NCBI RefSeq assembly: GCF_014192475.1
Contig: NZ_JACHXZ010000002.1
Location: forward strand, 44,152 to 108,151
Origin: Simiduia aestuariiviva
GTDB lineage: Bacteria; Pseudomonadota; Gammaproteobacteria; Pseudomonadales; Cellvibrionaceae
Reading direction: 5' to 3'
DNA length: 64,000 nucleotides
Within the stretch, counting starts at the first letter, position 1. Every line of letters begins with the position of its first letter. Below are positions 38,133 to 46,038 of the stretch, piece by piece. The position numbers and the translations under genes are program-made. The notes under the pieces are model-generated. The model did no database searches. It worked only from the letters and a program-made list of their open reading frames with translations, and was not told the origin of the DNA.

Positions 38133-40112
38133 ATGGACGCACCACAAGCACTCGCCTTATTGGGGTTAACCGAAGGCGCAACCGCCGCCGACATTGCCCG
38201 GGCCGTTGCCGCCAAGCGCACGCAAATCCAACAAAAACACGACGCCGCACCCACGGATGCATTAAAGGCAAAGTTCGCGCAGTTGCTGGCGCAAGTGGAT
38301 GAGGCCGGGGCGCTGCTCTCATCAACTGCCGCACCTGCCTCAAAAAATCCATCACCCTTAAGTCAAACTAAATTGGCAGATTTGCCGGGTATGGGGCCTG
38401 ATGCCAGTGAAAGTCTCATAATCGAGCCGGGCACGGAATTGGCTGGCCGGTATCAGGTGGGTGCGTTGTTGGGCAGTGGTGGTATGGGCGCGGTTTATCA
38501 AGCCTTTGATACCAATACCCGCAAGCCGGTGGCGTTAAAGCTGTTGCTGCCAGGCTTAACGCGCAATCCGCAAGCGCTAGAGCGTTTTCTCGACGAGGCT
38601 CGGCTATCACAGCAGCTGTCCCACCCAGGCATTGTCAATGTTTACGACATTCAAAAAGACGGTGACACCTGGTTTATTGTGATGGAGTTGTTAGAGGGCC
38701 AAGACCTGCGCCAAATGATGAATAACCGCGCGTTAGTGCGGCAAGTATTCTCCCAAGCCGAGCTGCTCGATGTGGCCAAGCAATTATGTGCCGCCTTGCG
38801 GTATGCCCACCAATACACCGTGCATCGCGATATTAAGCCGGAAAACATTTGGCTTACGGAAGAGGGTGAGTACAAGTTGATGGATTTCGGTATTGCCCGC
38901 GTGCAATCCACAAGTCAGCGCACCCAAACCGGTGCGGCCATGGGCACCGCCTACTACATGGCGCCAGAACAAATTCGCGGCGCTAAAAATTTAGATGGCC
39001 GCGCCGACCTCTATGCTATTGGCGTACTGTTATACGAAATGGCCGCTGGCGAAGTGCCTGCCGGCGTAATCAAACCCCTGCGCGAACGCTGCCCCCATGT
39101 ATCAAAGTCATTTTCCAACGCAGTAATGCAATGCCTGCAATCTAATCCCGATGAGCGCTTTGCCAATGCTGATGCATTATTAGCTGCGCTTGAAGAAAAA
39201 GGTAGCAATTCGATACCAGCGGGGGCGTGGAATAAAGGCGGCGATTCATTACCCGCGGTATCGTGGGAAAAAGTAGCAATAGCAGCAGGCGTTTTGGTGG
39301 CGACGCTTGTTTTTGGGGTGATGGGCTTCGCAATATATTCATATGATGCTGATAAGGCAGCGACTGATGCTGAGGAGTCTGCAGCGGTTGAGGCAGCGCG
39401 CAAGAATCCAACGGGAGTTTTGGTAAAAGTGCCTGCAGGAAGCTTTGTTATGGGCGATTTAACGGGCAGCGACGAGAGTAACGAAAAACCCTCGCATCGG
39501 GTGAATATTAACGCCTTTTGGATGCAAGAGCATGAAGTCACTTGGGCGCAGTATCAACTTTGTATTGAAGCAAACCGCTGCAGCGCTATTCGTGACGGTG
39601 ACAATGGTTGGGGCAAGGGCAATCGGCCAGTCATCAAAGTGAGTGCTAGGGATATCAGGTCCTATATTTCTTGGTTGAGTATGGTAAGTAAAAAAAGATT
39701 TAGGTTGCCAACAGAGGCAGAGTGGGAATATGCAGCGCGCGCGGGTAGCCGTTTAAATTACACGTGGGGTAGCACGATTAACTGTGATCAGGCTCGCTAT
39801 GGGTATCGAAGCGGGGGTGAGTGTGGTGATGAGCCTGAAGGTACACTCCCTGTAAAAAGCTTTGCACCCAACGCGTACGGGCTGTATGACATGCATGGAA
39901 ACGTATGGGAGTATACGCAAGATAGTTGGCACGATAGCTATATAGGTGCACCAATTGATGGCAGTGCTTGGATAACAAAATCGAACTTTAGCTTATATGT
40001 TGTGCGTGGAGGATCTTGGGATGCAAAACCGAGTGATCTTCGCTCAGCCAAACGTGAAACGTTTGGCGATATGGGACGTACAAATCTAGGGTTTAGGCTT
40101 GTGCACGATTAA
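38133..40112 (+). CDS. K3: short J-like/Ser-Thr kinase/TM/FGE-domain receptor kinase
   Basis: 659 residues. J-like domain 1-65 (LGLTEGATAADIARAV, KHDAAPTDALKAKFAQLLAQ); Hanks kinase about 105-360 with GSGGMG, VALKLL, HRDIKPEN (about 231), DFG and APEQ intact; TM about 379-402 (VAIAAGVLVATLVFGVMGFA); almost no stalk; FGE-type domain about 433-659. It lacks the 200-450-residue coiled stalk of K1, K2 and K4, so its sensor domain sits close to the membrane. It has lost both cysteines of the DCW/GNC pair found in the others (DSW and SNF here). From about 39300 on, codon use turns AT-richer (AGG, ATA, AAA), unlike the first half and unlike the paralogs, hinting at a different origin for the FGE part. 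Confidence 0.9.
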   Translation: MDAPQALALLGLTEGATAADIARAVAAKRTQIQQKHDAAPTDALKAKFAQLLAQVDEAGALLSSTAAPASKNPSPLSQTKLADLPGMGPDASESLIIEPGTELAGRYQVGALLGSGGMGAVYQAFDTNTRKPVALKLLLPGLTRNPQALERFLDEARLSQQLSHPGIVNVYDIQKDGDTWFIVMELLEGQDLRQMMNNRALVRQVFSQAELLDVAKQLCAALRYAHQYTVHRDIKPENIWLTEEGEYKLMDFGIARVQSTSQRTQTGAAMGTAYYMAPEQIRGAKNLDGRADLYAIGVLLYEMAAGEVPAGVIKPLRERCPHVSKSFSNAVMQCLQSNPDERFANADALLAALEEKGSNSIPAGAWNKGGDSLPAVSWEKVAIAAGVLVATLVFGVMGFAIYSYDADKAATDAEESAAVEAARKNPTGVLVKVPAGSFVMGDLTGSDESNEKPSHRVNINAFWMQEHEVTWAQYQLCIEANRCSAIRDGDNGWGKGNRPVIKVSARDIRSYISWLSMVSKKRFRLPTEAEWEYAARAGSRLNYTWGSTINCDQARYGYRSGGECGDEPEGTLPVKSFAPNAYGLYDMHGNVWEYTQDSWHDSYIGAPIDGSAWITKSNFSLYVVRGGSWDAKPSDLRSAKRETFGDMGRTNLGFRLVHD

Positions 40113-40130
40113 AAGCCTTTAGGTTGCAAT

Positions 40131-40226
40131 AGCAATGCGTGTTGCACCGAAATGGGTTTGGCGAATTTAATGAAATTGTAATTGGTGGATTACGCTGGCG
40201 TTAATCCACTCTACGTTTTGAGTGGC
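40131..40226. repeat. Dispersed palindromic repeat, copy 3 (between K3 and K4)
   Basis: Core ggtggatt...aatccactctacg at 40184-40215, preceded by ttgcaatagcaatgcgtgtt and gcaccg. Same two-module structure as copies 1 and 2. It occupies most of the 143-base K3-K4 gap. Confidence 0.78.
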
Positions 40227-40255
40227 AATGGTTAATAAAAAAGAGATCGATATCT

Positions 40256-43084
40256 ATGGATAAGCAGCAAGCTCTGGCAATGTTGAGCATCGAACCCAAT
40301 GCCAACGCTGAAGACATCAAAAGCGCTTTGGCCGCAAAACGTACGCAAATTCAACAAAAATACGATGCTGCACCCACCGATGCATTAAAGGAAAAATTTT
40401 CGCAAATGCTGACGCAATTGGATGAGGCCGAGGCGCTGCTTAGAACTATCGACGAGCCAGTATCAAAGAATCCATCACCTTTAAGCCAAACAAAACTCGC
40501 CGATTTGCCGGGCATGGGCGCCGCTACAGAAGGTCGCGCGCTGTTATCCGAAGGCCAAACACTGGCCGGCCGCTACCAAATCAAAGCGCACATTGGCGCC
40601 GGTGGTATGGGGGCGGTGTATCGCGCCTTTGATCAATCCATGGGGCGCGACATTGCCTTAAAGGTGTTGTTGCCAGAATTATTTAAAAACGAGTCGGCAC
40701 GAGCGCGATTTTTAAATGAAGCGCGCATCTCGCAGCAGTTAAGTCACCCCAATATCGTTAACGTATTCGATGTGCAAAACGACGGTGAGCTTTATTTTCT
40801 CACCATGGAGTTGCTAGAAGGCCAAGACCTACGCCAAGTGATGGAAAATCGCGCGCTGGCACGCCAGCCCTTCACTGTGGAAGAAGTTCAGGAAATCGCC
40901 GCTGCCATCGGTGCTGCACTGACCTATGCCCACAAATTCACGGTTCACCGCGATTTAAAACCAGAAAATGTTTGGCTCACTGAAGACGGTGACTACAAGC
41001 TCATGGACTTTGGCATTGCCCAAGTGCAATCCGCCAGCCAGCGCACCAAAACCGGCGCCGCCATGGGCACCGCCTACTACATGGCGCCCGAACAACTGAA
41101 AGGCCAAAAAGATATTGATGGGCGCGCCGATCAATATGCCTTGGCGGTAATGTTGTATGAATTGTTAAGCGGCGAAGTGCCTGCTGGCATGATTGAACCC
41201 CTCAACCAACACCGCAAAGATGTGCCAAAGAAAATGGTGGCCGCCATTCATCAAGGATTGGCGTCAAAGCCCGATAGTCGCTTTGCCGATATAGAACAAT
41301 TTTTAGTGGTACTCGGCAATAAAGGTGGCGCCTTTTTGCCCGCTTTACCCTGGAAAAACATCGGCCTAGCCGCCGGCGTATTGATTGCACTGTTAGGCGT
41401 AGGCGGCCTACTAAGTTCCGGCTCGGTAGATTGGGCCTCACTGCTACCGAAAAGCAAAGAAGAAATTGCCGCGCAAAAAGCCAACGTGGCCAAAGCCCAA
41501 GGCGAAATTAAAGTCTACAAACAACGCTTAGAAAGCGGCCGCCGGCAATTAGATAGCGACGTGCGCGACGCCCAGCGCAATAGCGATAAAAATCTGGTCG
41601 CCCTGCAACACTGGCAGGATATTACCGAGCGCGCCATTTTTGGTGGCAATCAAATCACCGAGTTAGAAGGCCAGCTCAGCATGGCCGAAACCCTGCTGCG
41701 CGAAAATGCCTTTGAGCAAGCGCAAGCGACCATTGCTGCCGTGAGCGAAGGCTACAAAGCACTGTGGCAGGAATTTACCGCGGCAGAATCGACTTACGCG
41801 TATCACACCCAGTTGCAGTTCGCCAAATCTAATTGGCAGTCTGCGGCCCGTGCTGGTCAATACGGCGCAGGTCAATTTGTACAATCTGCAGAAGAGCAAA
41901 CACAAATTGCCCTTGAAACGGGGCAGGCCGGCCAATTCACGCGACAGCGGAACGCGATAATAGGTGCCATAGGCCACTATCAGTCTGCACTGCGAGAAAT
42001 AAAGCGCACCGAAGAAGAGCGCAAAGCCGCAGCCGCGGTAAAAGCCGAATGGCAAGCCATAAAACGCAAATACAGCTTGACTGATAATGCCGCAGTCATC
42101 ACGGCGAAAAGCCTAGAAGACAACGCCGTGCAGCAGTCGATCAGGGGTTTATTAAGTGCCGCAATGGGAAAATACCAACAAGCTGCGCAGCAATGGCAAC
42201 AGGCAATCAACAATGAGCGCGAAAATGTTGCAAGAATAGAAAGACAGCGAGTGGCGGCAGAGGCAGAGCGCACGAGGGCCGCCGCTGCAGCACGTGCACG
42301 TGCCGCCGAGAAGGCTGCAGAGCGTGCTCGCGCCGCCGCTGCGGCTGCAGCAGCAGAGCAAGCGCGCCTCGTTGCAACAGTTGTAGGGGAGCTGGTTACC
42401 ATCCCGGCGGGTAGCTTTCGCATGGGCGATCTAACGGGGAACGGTGAAGCCGAAGAAAGGCCTGTGCGGACAGTAAGCATTCGCGCTTTTAAGATGCAAG
42501 CGCACGAGGTGACTTGGGCGCAATACCAGCCGTGTATTGATGCCGGTGCTTGCTCAGATAACAGGCGTGATGGCGGAGACAATGGTTGGGGTGAAGCTAA
42601 TTCGCCAATAATAAACGTCAGCTATGTAGATATTGTTAACCACTATATTCCGTGGTTAAACAAAACCACAGGTCAGCGTTTTAGGTTGCCGAGTGAAGCG
42701 GAGTGGGAATACGCAGCACGAGCAGGTTCTACAACGGATTATCCATGGGGGAACTCAGTGGGCTCGAACCGCGCCAAGTGTAAAGGTTGTGGTGATGATT
42801 GGAGTACCAATCCCAAACCGGTAAAAAGCTTTGCACCGAACGAATTTGGTTTGTACGACATGCACGGCAATGTCTGGGAATGGGTGGCAGATTGTTGGCA
42901 TAAGAGCTACCAAGGTGCACCGAAAACTGGCGACGTTTGGCCTGGCGGCAATTGCAATATGCGGGGGCTACGTGGTGGCTCTTTATACAGTGATTCGGAC
43001 GGAGTGCGCTCAGCTAACCGTAACGCGGGCGCCGCTTCCTCTCGCTCAATTGATTTTGGCTTCCGGCTAGTCCAGGATTTGTAA
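40256..43084 (+). CDS. K4: mosaic J-like/Ser-Thr kinase/TM/FGE-domain receptor kinase
   Basis: 942 residues. J-like domain 1-65 (KYDAAPTDALKEKFSQML); Hanks kinase about 105-360 with GAGGMG, IALKVL, HRDLKPEN (about 230), DFG and APEQ; TM about 369-390 (IGLAAGVLIALLGVGGLL); coiled stalk about 395-705 ending in an Ala/Arg-rich helix; FGE-type domain about 713-942. The kinase half is nearly K2 (GRYQIKAHIGAGGMGAVYRA is identical), whereas everything from about residue 320 on (RKDVP, TM, stalk HWQDITERAIFGGNQ, FGE) is nearly K1. The change lies near base 41200. This pattern points to recombination or gene conversion between paralogs. The hypervariable window is 42980-43057. No FGE catalytic Cys pair. 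Confidence 0.9.
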   Translation: MDKQQALAMLSIEPNANAEDIKSALAAKRTQIQQKYDAAPTDALKEKFSQMLTQLDEAEALLRTIDEPVSKNPSPLSQTKLADLPGMGAATEGRALLSEGQTLAGRYQIKAHIGAGGMGAVYRAFDQSMGRDIALKVLLPELFKNESARARFLNEARISQQLSHPNIVNVFDVQNDGELYFLTMELLEGQDLRQVMENRALARQPFTVEEVQEIAAAIGAALTYAHKFTVHRDLKPENVWLTEDGDYKLMDFGIAQVQSASQRTKTGAAMGTAYYMAPEQLKGQKDIDGRADQYALAVMLYELLSGEVPAGMIEPLNQHRKDVPKKMVAAIHQGLASKPDSRFADIEQFLVVLGNKGGAFLPALPWKNIGLAAGVLIALLGVGGLLSSGSVDWASLLPKSKEEIAAQKANVAKAQGEIKVYKQRLESGRRQLDSDVRDAQRNSDKNLVALQHWQDITERAIFGGNQITELEGQLSMAETLLRENAFEQAQATIAAVSEGYKALWQEFTAAESTYAYHTQLQFAKSNWQSAARAGQYGAGQFVQSAEEQTQIALETGQAGQFTRQRNAIIGAIGHYQSALREIKRTEEERKAAAAVKAEWQAIKRKYSLTDNAAVITAKSLEDNAVQQSIRGLLSAAMGKYQQAAQQWQQAINNERENVARIERQRVAAEAERTRAAAAARARAAEKAAERARAAAAAAAAEQARLVATVVGELVTIPAGSFRMGDLTGNGEAEERPVRTVSIRAFKMQAHEVTWAQYQPCIDAGACSDNRRDGGDNGWGEANSPIINVSYVDIVNHYIPWLNKTTGQRFRLPSEAEWEYAARAGSTTDYPWGNSVGSNRAKCKGCGDDWSTNPKPVKSFAPNEFGLYDMHGNVWEWVADCWHKSYQGAPKTGDVWPGGNCNMRGLRGGSLYSDSDGVRSANRNAGAASSRSIDFGFRLVQDL

Positions 43085-43099
43085 GGGTATTTTTTGTAG

Positions 43100-43200
43100 C
43101 GCGTACACTGGCAGCGCGTATTGCGCCGATAACGAAACGGTTGGCTCAAATGATATTTAAAAGGTGGATTACGCTATCATTAATCACATCCTGCGTTGTG
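43100..43200. repeat. Dispersed palindromic repeat, copy 4, degenerate (after K4)
   Basis: Core ggtggattacgct...taatcacatcctgcg at 43163-43195, with mismatches in the right arm. The first module (gcgtacac...attgcgccg) is eroded. It is the most diverged of the four copies. The remaining bases to 43378 show nothing else I can name. Confidence 0.6.
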
Positions 43201-43378
43201 ATATGGCATTTTTGTTTGCGCCTATCTTGCTGTGCTGATCGGTAAATAAAAAGTGACACGTATCCATAAGCAAAAAGCCTAGGAAATATTAGATTTATTA
43301 GGCGGTAGTGTCGTAGGTTGTGAATAGGTCGAATCTGATCGGTCTACGTGCAATGTCATGGCTGTAAAGGAGATTTTT

Positions 43379-44890
43379 TTGCTATACCTCGGCATAGATT
43401 TAGGCACCACCTATTCATTGGTGGCGTATATGAATGATCATGGTCAGCCAACGCTGTTCCCGGATTTTCACGACGCCAATGAATTTCGCACGCCATCTGT
43501 TGTGCACATTGGCGATGAAGGCTGTTTCGTGGGGTCGGCGTTAGAAGAAATTCTGGATGACGAACCGGAACTTTCCCAGGCGCGCTTTTTTAAGTTGGCC
43601 ATGGGTGAGCCAAAAGGCGTGTACAGCGATCATCGGCAGCGCAATTGGTGGCCGCAAAGTTTGTCGGCCTTGGTGTTAAAAAAATTGCTCAATGATGTTG
43701 AGGCCTTTGCCCATGACGAAGTGGGTGGTGCGTTAATTACAGTGCCCGCTAACTTTAACGATGCGCAGCGCAGGGCTACCCGTGAAGCTGCGCAGTTGGC
43801 GGGCCTTGCGCGGGTAAAATTATTGGATGAGCCCGTTGCGGCAGCTACCTTTTACGGCTTTAACCGCAAGGGTGGCGAGCAGACGTTGTTTGTTTATGAC
43901 TTGGGTGGTGGCACCTTTGATGCCACGGTGCTGCAAGTGGGTGATGATGGTCTGTATTCTTTAGCGACAGAAGGCAGTAACCAGCACGGTGGTATGCGCG
44001 TGGATGAGTTCATTATGGACTTTATTCTCGATGAATATCAGCGCCAACACGGCGAGCGGCCCGCCGATGAAGCTACGCTCATGATCTTGCGGCGCTTTGC
44101 TCACGAAGCCAAATTGACCTTAGTAAAGCCGGGCAAAACCCGCATTAGCAAAACCCTTGTTTTGGCTGGTCGCACACTGGATTTTGTGCTGACGCGCGAT
44201 TTATTCAATCAAATGATCAGTGCCTTTGTGGATGAAACCATTGCCGTGTGCGAGCGCTGTTTGCAGGCGGCGGGATTGGAGTGGAGTTTTATCGATACGC
44301 TTTTGCTCACCGGTGGCTCGTCGCTATTGCCATTGGTGCCAGAAAAATTGGCCCGCGCCAGTGGTAGGCCTAAGGATCAGTTGGTGTGTAAGCAACCTCA
44401 TCAGGCTGTGGCCTATGGCGCCGCCATTTTGGCGGCACAGCAATTTGCCGGCACCGGCGGCGCTAAAAAATTACAGACGATTTGCGCTTACGATTTGGGC
44501 ATTCGCGTGATGGGGCCTAACGGCCAGCCCACAGTAAAAGTATTGGTGAGTAAAAATACGCCGGTGCCCGCCGCCGCACGCACTACTTTTTATACCAACC
44601 GTGCCGATCAAGCCCGCTTGATCATTGAGGCGGTGCAACAGCGCGAAGGTGAACAGGGCATAGAGGAAAACAGCCTTGGCTTTTTCGCCTTTGCCATCGA
44701 CAACCCGCGCGCTCAATACCCTGTTGAAATTGAGTTGGCCTATGACTTGGAAGGCTGCGTGGTGATTACTGCACGTGACCCCGAAACCCAAAAACAGATA
44801 CAACAGGTGATGGATAAAGATACTGAAGCCATGGATCGCGCGCTGCTCGATCAGCAGGCTTGGATTAACGCCCTGAGTATCAATCAATAG
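43379..44890 (+). CDS. DnaK-like Hsp70 lacking the C-terminal lid
   Basis: About 503 residues from TTG 43379, preferred because AAGGAG (43367-43372) precedes it by 6 bases and the family start YLGIDLGTTYSL follows at once; ATG 43358 is the alternative. The nucleotide-binding domain is complete: DLGTTYS, PANFNDAQRRATREAAQLAG, LDEPVAAA, YDLGGGTFDATVL, LTGGSSLLPLV. A beta substrate-binding-like domain covers about 385-480 (KVLVSKNTPVPAA). The helical lid of DnaK (about 130 residues) is absent. It is a divergent, non-housekeeping Hsp70 and has no dnaJ or grpE neighbour, but four proteins with J-like N-termini are encoded upstream. It is followed after one base by the PP2C gene. Confidence 0.9.
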   Translation: MLYLGIDLGTTYSLVAYMNDHGQPTLFPDFHDANEFRTPSVVHIGDEGCFVGSALEEILDDEPELSQARFFKLAMGEPKGVYSDHRQRNWWPQSLSALVLKKLLNDVEAFAHDEVGGALITVPANFNDAQRRATREAAQLAGLARVKLLDEPVAAATFYGFNRKGGEQTLFVYDLGGGTFDATVLQVGDDGLYSLATEGSNQHGGMRVDEFIMDFILDEYQRQHGERPADEATLMILRRFAHEAKLTLVKPGKTRISKTLVLAGRTLDFVLTRDLFNQMISAFVDETIAVCERCLQAAGLEWSFIDTLLLTGGSSLLPLVPEKLARASGRPKDQLVCKQPHQAVAYGAAILAAQQFAGTGGAKKLQTICAYDLGIRVMGPNGQPTVKVLVSKNTPVPAAARTTFYTNRADQARLIIEAVQQREGEQGIEENSLGFFAFAIDNPRAQYPVEIELAYDLEGCVVITARDPETQKQIQQVMDKDTEAMDRALLDQQAWINALSINQ

Positions 44891-44891
44891 T

Positions 44892-45650
44892 ATGTCGTGG
44901 GTCAGTGTTCATCGCAGCCACGCAGGCCTTGTGCGCCAACGCAATGAAGATGCTGTGCTCGCCACAGATAACCAAGGCTTATGGATAGTGGCCGATGGCA
45001 TGGGTGGCCATGCCGGTGGCGATGTTGCCAGTGCGCTGGTATGCGAGACTATTGCGGCGTTATGCACGGAGGGTGAGCCACTTGCACGCGCGGTGGTGCG
45101 CGCTCATGACGCCGTGCGAGCGAAAGCTCAATCGGAACCCATGTTGCATGGCATGGGGTCTACGGTTGTTGCAGCGCAAGCGGTGGGCCGGCAGTTGGAA
45201 ATAGCCTGGGTAGGCGATAGCCGCGTATACCTATGGCGCAATGGCCAGCTAGGCCAGCTCAGCCGCGATCATTCTTTTGTGCAAGATATGGTAGACCGAG
45301 GAGTCTTGAGTGCCGAGGAGGCGCGAGTACACCCCAAAAAGAATTTAGTGAATCAGGCGCTGGGGCAAGCAAATTTGCACCGGTTGCGTGTTGGCGAACA
45401 GACTCATAAGGCCAACGCAGATGACCTGCTGCTGCTCTGTACCGATGGCATACATGATTTTTTAAGTGACGCTGAGATTGCCCAATGTTTAGGCAGTAAT
45501 GCCGATTTAGCCAATTGTGCAGAGGCATTACACCGCGCCGTACTGGCCACCGATGCCAGTGACAACTTCAGCTTTATTTTGTTGCGTGCTCAGCCGGGAC
45601 CGTTGGCTCGTTGGTTAAAGCGATTGAAGAGCCATTTCATAAATCGCTAA
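44892..45650 (+). CDS. PP2C-type Ser/Thr phosphatase
   Basis: 252 residues, a single PPM/PP2C catalytic domain of bacterial Stp/PppA type, soluble. Metal and phosphate motifs are intact: RQRNEDAV, VADGMGGHAGGDVAS, GDSRVYLW, HPKKNLVNQALG, CTDGIHDFL and DASDNFSF. It is expected to reverse phosphorylation by the four island kinases. Its start lies one base after the Hsp70 stop, so the two are translationally coupled. This closes the island. Confidence 0.95.
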   Translation: MSWVSVHRSHAGLVRQRNEDAVLATDNQGLWIVADGMGGHAGGDVASALVCETIAALCTEGEPLARAVVRAHDAVRAKAQSEPMLHGMGSTVVAAQAVGRQLEIAWVGDSRVYLWRNGQLGQLSRDHSFVQDMVDRGVLSAEEARVHPKKNLVNQALGQANLHRLRVGEQTHKANADDLLLLCTDGIHDFLSDAEIAQCLGSNADLANCAEALHRAVLATDASDNFSFILLRAQPGPLARWLKRLKSHFINR

Positions 45651-46038
45651 TTTGGACCTAATCAATCAGACTCAAAATTTAGGGCAATGGGCTCACCCTG
45701 TCTATAATTTTGGCCGCATAGGCCACGGAAGAGCCTTTTTCCAGATCTAGGTGCTCAACCTCTCCTCGGCGTTACGGGCGCCCCGTTCGCCGGGTGAATC
45801 TTCTAGGGCATAGCGCCACAGGATTATGCGAGGACACCGCGCCAGTGGTCGTATTGGATCTGCTACGGTTTCACGGACATTTTCTATATGTCGATATCTT
45901 TTACATGTATCTAGTTTTCTATCTGTATAAGTAAATAAACGTCAATAAAATCATGACTTTGAATTTGTGGTATTGGTTTTGCATTTATAGGCCATCATGG
46001 TTTTTATTTTACTTATCTTCTCAAGGAGCGACGGGATT
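45651..46038. other. Intergenic region after PP2C
   Basis: About 390 bases with no supportable gene. A TATAAT at 45703-45708 could be a -10 element, without a good -35. An AAGGAG at 46023-46028 belongs to the next gene. The stretch 45900-46000 is AT-rich and may hold its promoter. Confidence 0.5.

Noticed and set aside
21314-45650. Type VI secretion regulatory cluster (PpkA/PppA-like)
   Set aside because: Kinases and PP2C are present, but no Tss, Hcp, VgrG or FHA genes are seen.
21314-45650. Diversity-generating reverse transcriptase gene
   Set aside because: Looked for because of the hypervariable windows; no protein with RT motifs such as YxDD is encoded anywhere in the window.
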